Origin: Bacteroidales bacterium
GTDB lineage: Bacteria > Bacteroidota > Bacteroidia > Bacteroidales > UBA932
Direction of reading: 5' to 3'
Assembly: GCA_017428245.1 (NCBI GenBank)
Contig: JAFRRF010000002.1
Location: forward strand, 159,578-223,577
Length of the DNA stretch: 64,000 nucleotides
The position numbers were made by a program, and so were the translations under genes. Below are positions 63,548 to 64,000 of the stretch, piece by piece. How positions within the stretch are numbered: the stretch's first letter is position 1; each line of letters starts with the position of its first letter. Below the pieces are notes generated by a model, which was given only the letters and a program-made list of their open reading frames with translations, searched no databases and was not told the DNA's origin.

Positions 63548-64000
63548 TTACTGCATCTTTTTGAGTTGTTCCTTGATTCGTACAAGCCGTACGGAGACAT
63601 TCTTGGGCGTGATTCCGACGATCTGTCCGATCTCCTCGTAGGAGAGATTCTCCAGCCAGAGGAGGACGATGGCCCGGTCGAAAGGACCCAGCTTGCCGAT
63701 CCGCTCCCGGAGGAGGCCGATCTGCCGGGTCTCTTCATCCCGGTCGTCGAAGAGATCGATGTCGAGCGAGAGGGGCTCGGTCCTGAGTCCGCGCTTCTTC
63801 TTCCGGTCGAAGGAGATGCAGGTGTTCAGGCTCACTTTCCAGATCCAGGTGTTCAGTGCGCTGTCACCCCGGAAGGTTCCGGAACCCTGCCAGAGGTGGA
63901 TGAGGATTTCCTGGAAAAGGTCGGCCACTTCGTCGCGGTCGGTCGAGAACATATAGCAGACGGTGTAGATCGTCCCCTTGTGTTCCCGGATCATCTTCTC
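63548..64000 (-). CDS. ECF-type RNA polymerase sigma factor (5'-truncated by the window edge)
   Basis: At least 150 residues; the frame stays open to the edge (Glu-Lys before Met), so a short N-terminal part is missing. Region 2 reads GTIYTVCYMFSTDRDEVADLFQEILIHLW, then ALNTWIWKVSLNTCISFDRKKK; region 4 contains RIGKLGPFDRAIVLLWLENL and the HTH SYEEIGQIVGITPKNVSVRL ending in RIKEQLKKM. This is a sigma-70 family ECF protein of the Bacteroidota type that typically lacks an adjacent FecR. Its partner is the small membrane protein downstream. Target promoters cannot be guessed from this window. Confidence 0.9.
   Translation of the reverse strand, partial: EKMIREHKGTIYTVCYMFSTDRDEVADLFQEILIHLWQGSGTFRGDSALNTWIWKVSLNTCISFDRKKKRGLRTEPLSLDIDLFDDRDEETRQIGLLRERIGKLGPFDRAIVLLWLENLSYEEIGQIVGITPKNVSVRLVRIKEQLKKMQ

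Overview
This window looks like chromosome from a high-GC member of the Bacteroidales (Bacteroidota), probably an uncultured gut or rumen plant-fibre degrader. The evidence is the SusC/SusD pair, promoters with the Bacteroidota -7 box (TAnnTTTG), many outer-membrane lipoproteins, few Shine-Dalgarno sites, and a divergent clpC/gyrA pair. Species is not resolvable from the sequence alone. I see no tRNA, rRNA, CRISPR array or transposase. No gene-free gap exceeds 300 bases; the largest (14759-14977, 38819-39016, 9331-9500, 59046-59198) hold palindromic repeats or promoters.

Layout. Positions 2-2914 hold a methylthioadenosine/nucleoside salvage run (amidohydrolase end, purine nucleoside phosphorylase, MtnA-like isomerase) and a metallo-beta-lactamase-fold hydrolase. 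Positions 2911-9330 hold a TPR protein and gyrA, divergent from clpC. Positions 9331-17404 are miscellaneous: a GDSL lipoprotein, an AlkD-like repair protein carrying an in-frame palindromic insertion, a DUF2975/HTH pair, an EamA exporter, an M28 peptidase, psuG with a deoxyribosyltransferase-like gene, and an SH3 protein. Positions 17409-20700 encode a GH36 alpha-galactosidase and a Rid/chorismatase-like protein.

Positions 20781-38818 are the most unusual part. Three paralogous cassettes each pair a membrane/TPR-like protein (resembling the family I know as DUF6057) with a PD40 beta-propeller lipoprotein carrying a CxxCH haem-type motif. One cassette is alone on the + strand. The other two sit in a minus-strand operon behind a SusC transporter fused to a C-terminal OmpA domain, a SusD and a duplicated surface lipoprotein, and the operon ends in a GH5 endoglucanase. 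An AraC regulator (39017-39895) separates this locus from the next.

Positions 40010-62946 form one long + strand operon for plant beta-mannan and xyloglucan/xylan oligosaccharides: a GH5-GH26 double mannanase, GH130 phosphorylase, acetylesterase, GH43, GH31 alpha-xylosidase, GH2, xylulokinase, xylose isomerase, xylose porter, GH3, cellobiose 2-epimerase, GPH porter and GH94 phosphorylase. It has no SusCD of its own, so the divergent SusC-OmpA locus is the likely importer. The last kilobase has an ECF sigma factor (cut by the window edge) and a membrane protein.

Three copies of a structured palindromic element (14763-14980, 49161-49300, 59059-59185) share a 36-base identical box. One copy lies inside the 5' end of the GH2 reading frame.
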